Source: Pseudomonas fluorescens (GTDB lineage Bacteria; Pseudomonadota; Gammaproteobacteria; Pseudomonadales; Pseudomonadaceae). Taken from it: a DNA stretch of 64,000 bases. Of this stretch, positions 63,023-64,000 are shown piece after piece. Made by a program: the position numbers and the translations under genes. The stretch is taken from the NCBI RefSeq assembly GCF_900215245.1, contig NZ_LT907842.1, forward strand, positions 4,960,001-5,024,000, given 5' to 3'. The notes under the pieces were generated by a model. It had not been told where the DNA came from. It saw nothing but the letters and a program-made list of their open reading frames with translations, and searched no databases. Each line of letters opens with the position of its first letter. Positions within the stretch are counted from its first letter, which is position 1.

Positions 63023-64000
63023 GACAGGCTTCCTTCGGCAGTGGCGTTTGGCGCTGTCATCACGTGGGGGATGGCGTGCGGCGGTGCCAGGGCAACCACA
63101 TAGTCCTTGAGCGCGAAATGCCGGGTGACTTGCTTGAAACGCCAGGTCGAGCCGGGCCACAACGTGGTGTTCTTGCCGGTGCGTGGGTCGAGGTACCAGC
63201 TTTGGCAACCGCCGGTATTCCAGATGGTGCGTTTGAGTTTGTCCTGCAGTTGCAGGTTGTAGGCGCGTTCCACCTCGGGCTTGACGTCGACCGTGGCGAT
63301 ACGCTGGCGCTGCATGTGCTGGAGCGCATCGAGGATGTAGGTGACCTGGGCCTCGATCATCAGAATCATCGAGTTGTGCCCAAGGCCGGTGTTGGGGCCG
63401 ACGATCAGAAACAGGTTCGGATAACCCGGCACCGTGGTGCCTTTGTACGCATGGGCGCCGTCGCGCCACGCGTCCATCAGGTCTATGCCGTCGCGGCCGA
63501 TGATGCAATCGCGGGGCAGGGGGTCGCTGGCCTGGAAACCGGTGCCGAAAATCAGGCAGTCGGCCGGGTGCTTGATGCCGTCGGCCGTGATAACCCCGTC
63601 GGCTTCGATACGCAGCACCGGGTCGGTCACCACCGCGACATTGCTGCGCGACAGCGCCGGGTAATAGTCATTGGAGATCAGCACACGCTTGCAGCCGATG
63701 GTGTAGTCCGGCGTCAGCGTTTTGCGCAGGGACGGGCGGGCCACTTGTTTATGCAGGTGGCGCACAGCGATTTTCTGCACCATCTTCATCAGTTTTGGGT
63801 GCAAGGCAAAGCCTACGACGCGGCCTTCGAGTGCCCAGTAAAACGCGCCGCGTACCAGGCGCTGCGTGAACGGCAAGTGCTTGAAGGCCCAGCGCTCGAT
63901 GCGCGAAATGTCGCGGTCGGGCTTGGGCATAATCCACGGCGGCGTGCGCTGGAACAGGTCGAGGTGCGCCACCTGCGGCGCGATCTGCGGCACGAACTGG
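63019..64000 (-). CDS. Flavin-containing (Baeyer-Villiger type) monooxygenase, C-terminal part
   Basis: At least 327 residues; the gene starts beyond the right edge, so the FAD-binding GxGxxG end and the family fingerprint are not visible. Visible marks: LFQRTPPWIMPKPDR, the second nucleotide-binding region with CLIFGTGFQASD, GYPNLFLIVGPNTGLGHNSMILMIEAQ, and WNTGGCQSWYLD, all typical of class B flavin monooxygenases acting on ketones or steroids. First visible gene of the operon with the SDR and PF10118 genes. Confidence 0.9.
   Translation of the reverse strand, partial: QFVPQIAPQVAHLDLFQRTPPWIMPKPDRDISRIERWAFKHLPFTQRLVRGAFYWALEGRVVGFALHPKLMKMVQKIAVRHLHKQVARPSLRKTLTPDYTIGCKRVLISNDYYPALSRSNVAVVTDPVLRIEADGVITADGIKHPADCLIFGTGFQASDPLPRDCIIGRDGIDLMDAWRDGAHAYKGTTVPGYPNLFLIVGPNTGLGHNSMILMIEAQVTYILDALQHMQRQRIATVDVKPEVERAYNLQLQDKLKRTIWNTGGCQSWYLDPRTGKNTTLWPGSTWRFKQVTRHFALKDYVVALAPPHAIPHVMTAPNATAEGSLS

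Overview
The window reads as chromosome of a Pseudomonas of the fluorescens group. It is GC-rich and densely packed. It carries a REPIN of the type common in fluorescens-group genomes, an OprD-family porin, and a type VI secretion (T6SS) locus with the gene order of P. aeruginosa HSI-II. There is no rRNA, CRISPR array, integrase, insertion sequence or prophage. Both edges cut genes: a glutaminase on the left and a flavin monooxygenase on the right.

Layout. 1-3000: glutaminase end, an isolated lspA paralogue, a DUF6124-type protein, an M24-fold protein and a small membrane protein. 3080-5720: an atypical tRNA(CUU) with its own stable-RNA promoter, followed 51 nt later by a 758-codon gene of unknown family, then a REPIN and a terminator. 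5720-8090: a carboxynorspermidine (polyamine) operon. 8275-8943: a putative Zn protease. 9040-16014: a LacI regulator with an operator-like palindrome, a four-gene ABC importer, a GpdQ-like phosphodiesterase and an OprD porin, which looks like one uptake and utilisation unit, perhaps for an organophosphate diester. 16030-25723: GNAT, diguanylate cyclase, LysE exporter, metE, DUF924, a membrane-linked alpha/beta hydrolase, a YfcF-like glutathione transferase and small exported proteins. 25790-37464: creatininase-family enzyme, two divergent L,D-transpeptidases, a P-loop kinase-like ATPase, an alginate lyase-family protein, a divergent DapF paralogue, an RsbQ-like hydrolase overlapping a PAS histidine kinase, a TPM-domain protein, a methyltransferase, GNAT, DUF1543 and an aldo/keto reductase.

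37522-58374 is the T6SS block. A divergent hcp faces a tightly coupled run tssA-B-C-E-F-G-H-sfa-orfX-fha-J-K-L-M-stp-stk. It supplies sheath, baseplate, membrane complex, ClpV recycling ATPase, a sigma-54 activator and an FHA/kinase/phosphatase switch. No vgrG (tssI), PAAR or obvious effector is in the window, so spikes and effectors must be encoded elsewhere. 58382-64000: a DUF6388-type protein, an EIIC-like membrane domain fused to an EAL domain, and a monooxygenase-SDR-metal-dependent hydrolase operon.

The items most worth a second look are the tRNA plus 758-aa gene, the EIIC-EAL fusion, the RsbQ/PAS-kinase pair and the DapF paralogue with altered catalytic residues. All functional names come from reading motifs and gene order by eye; no database search was run.
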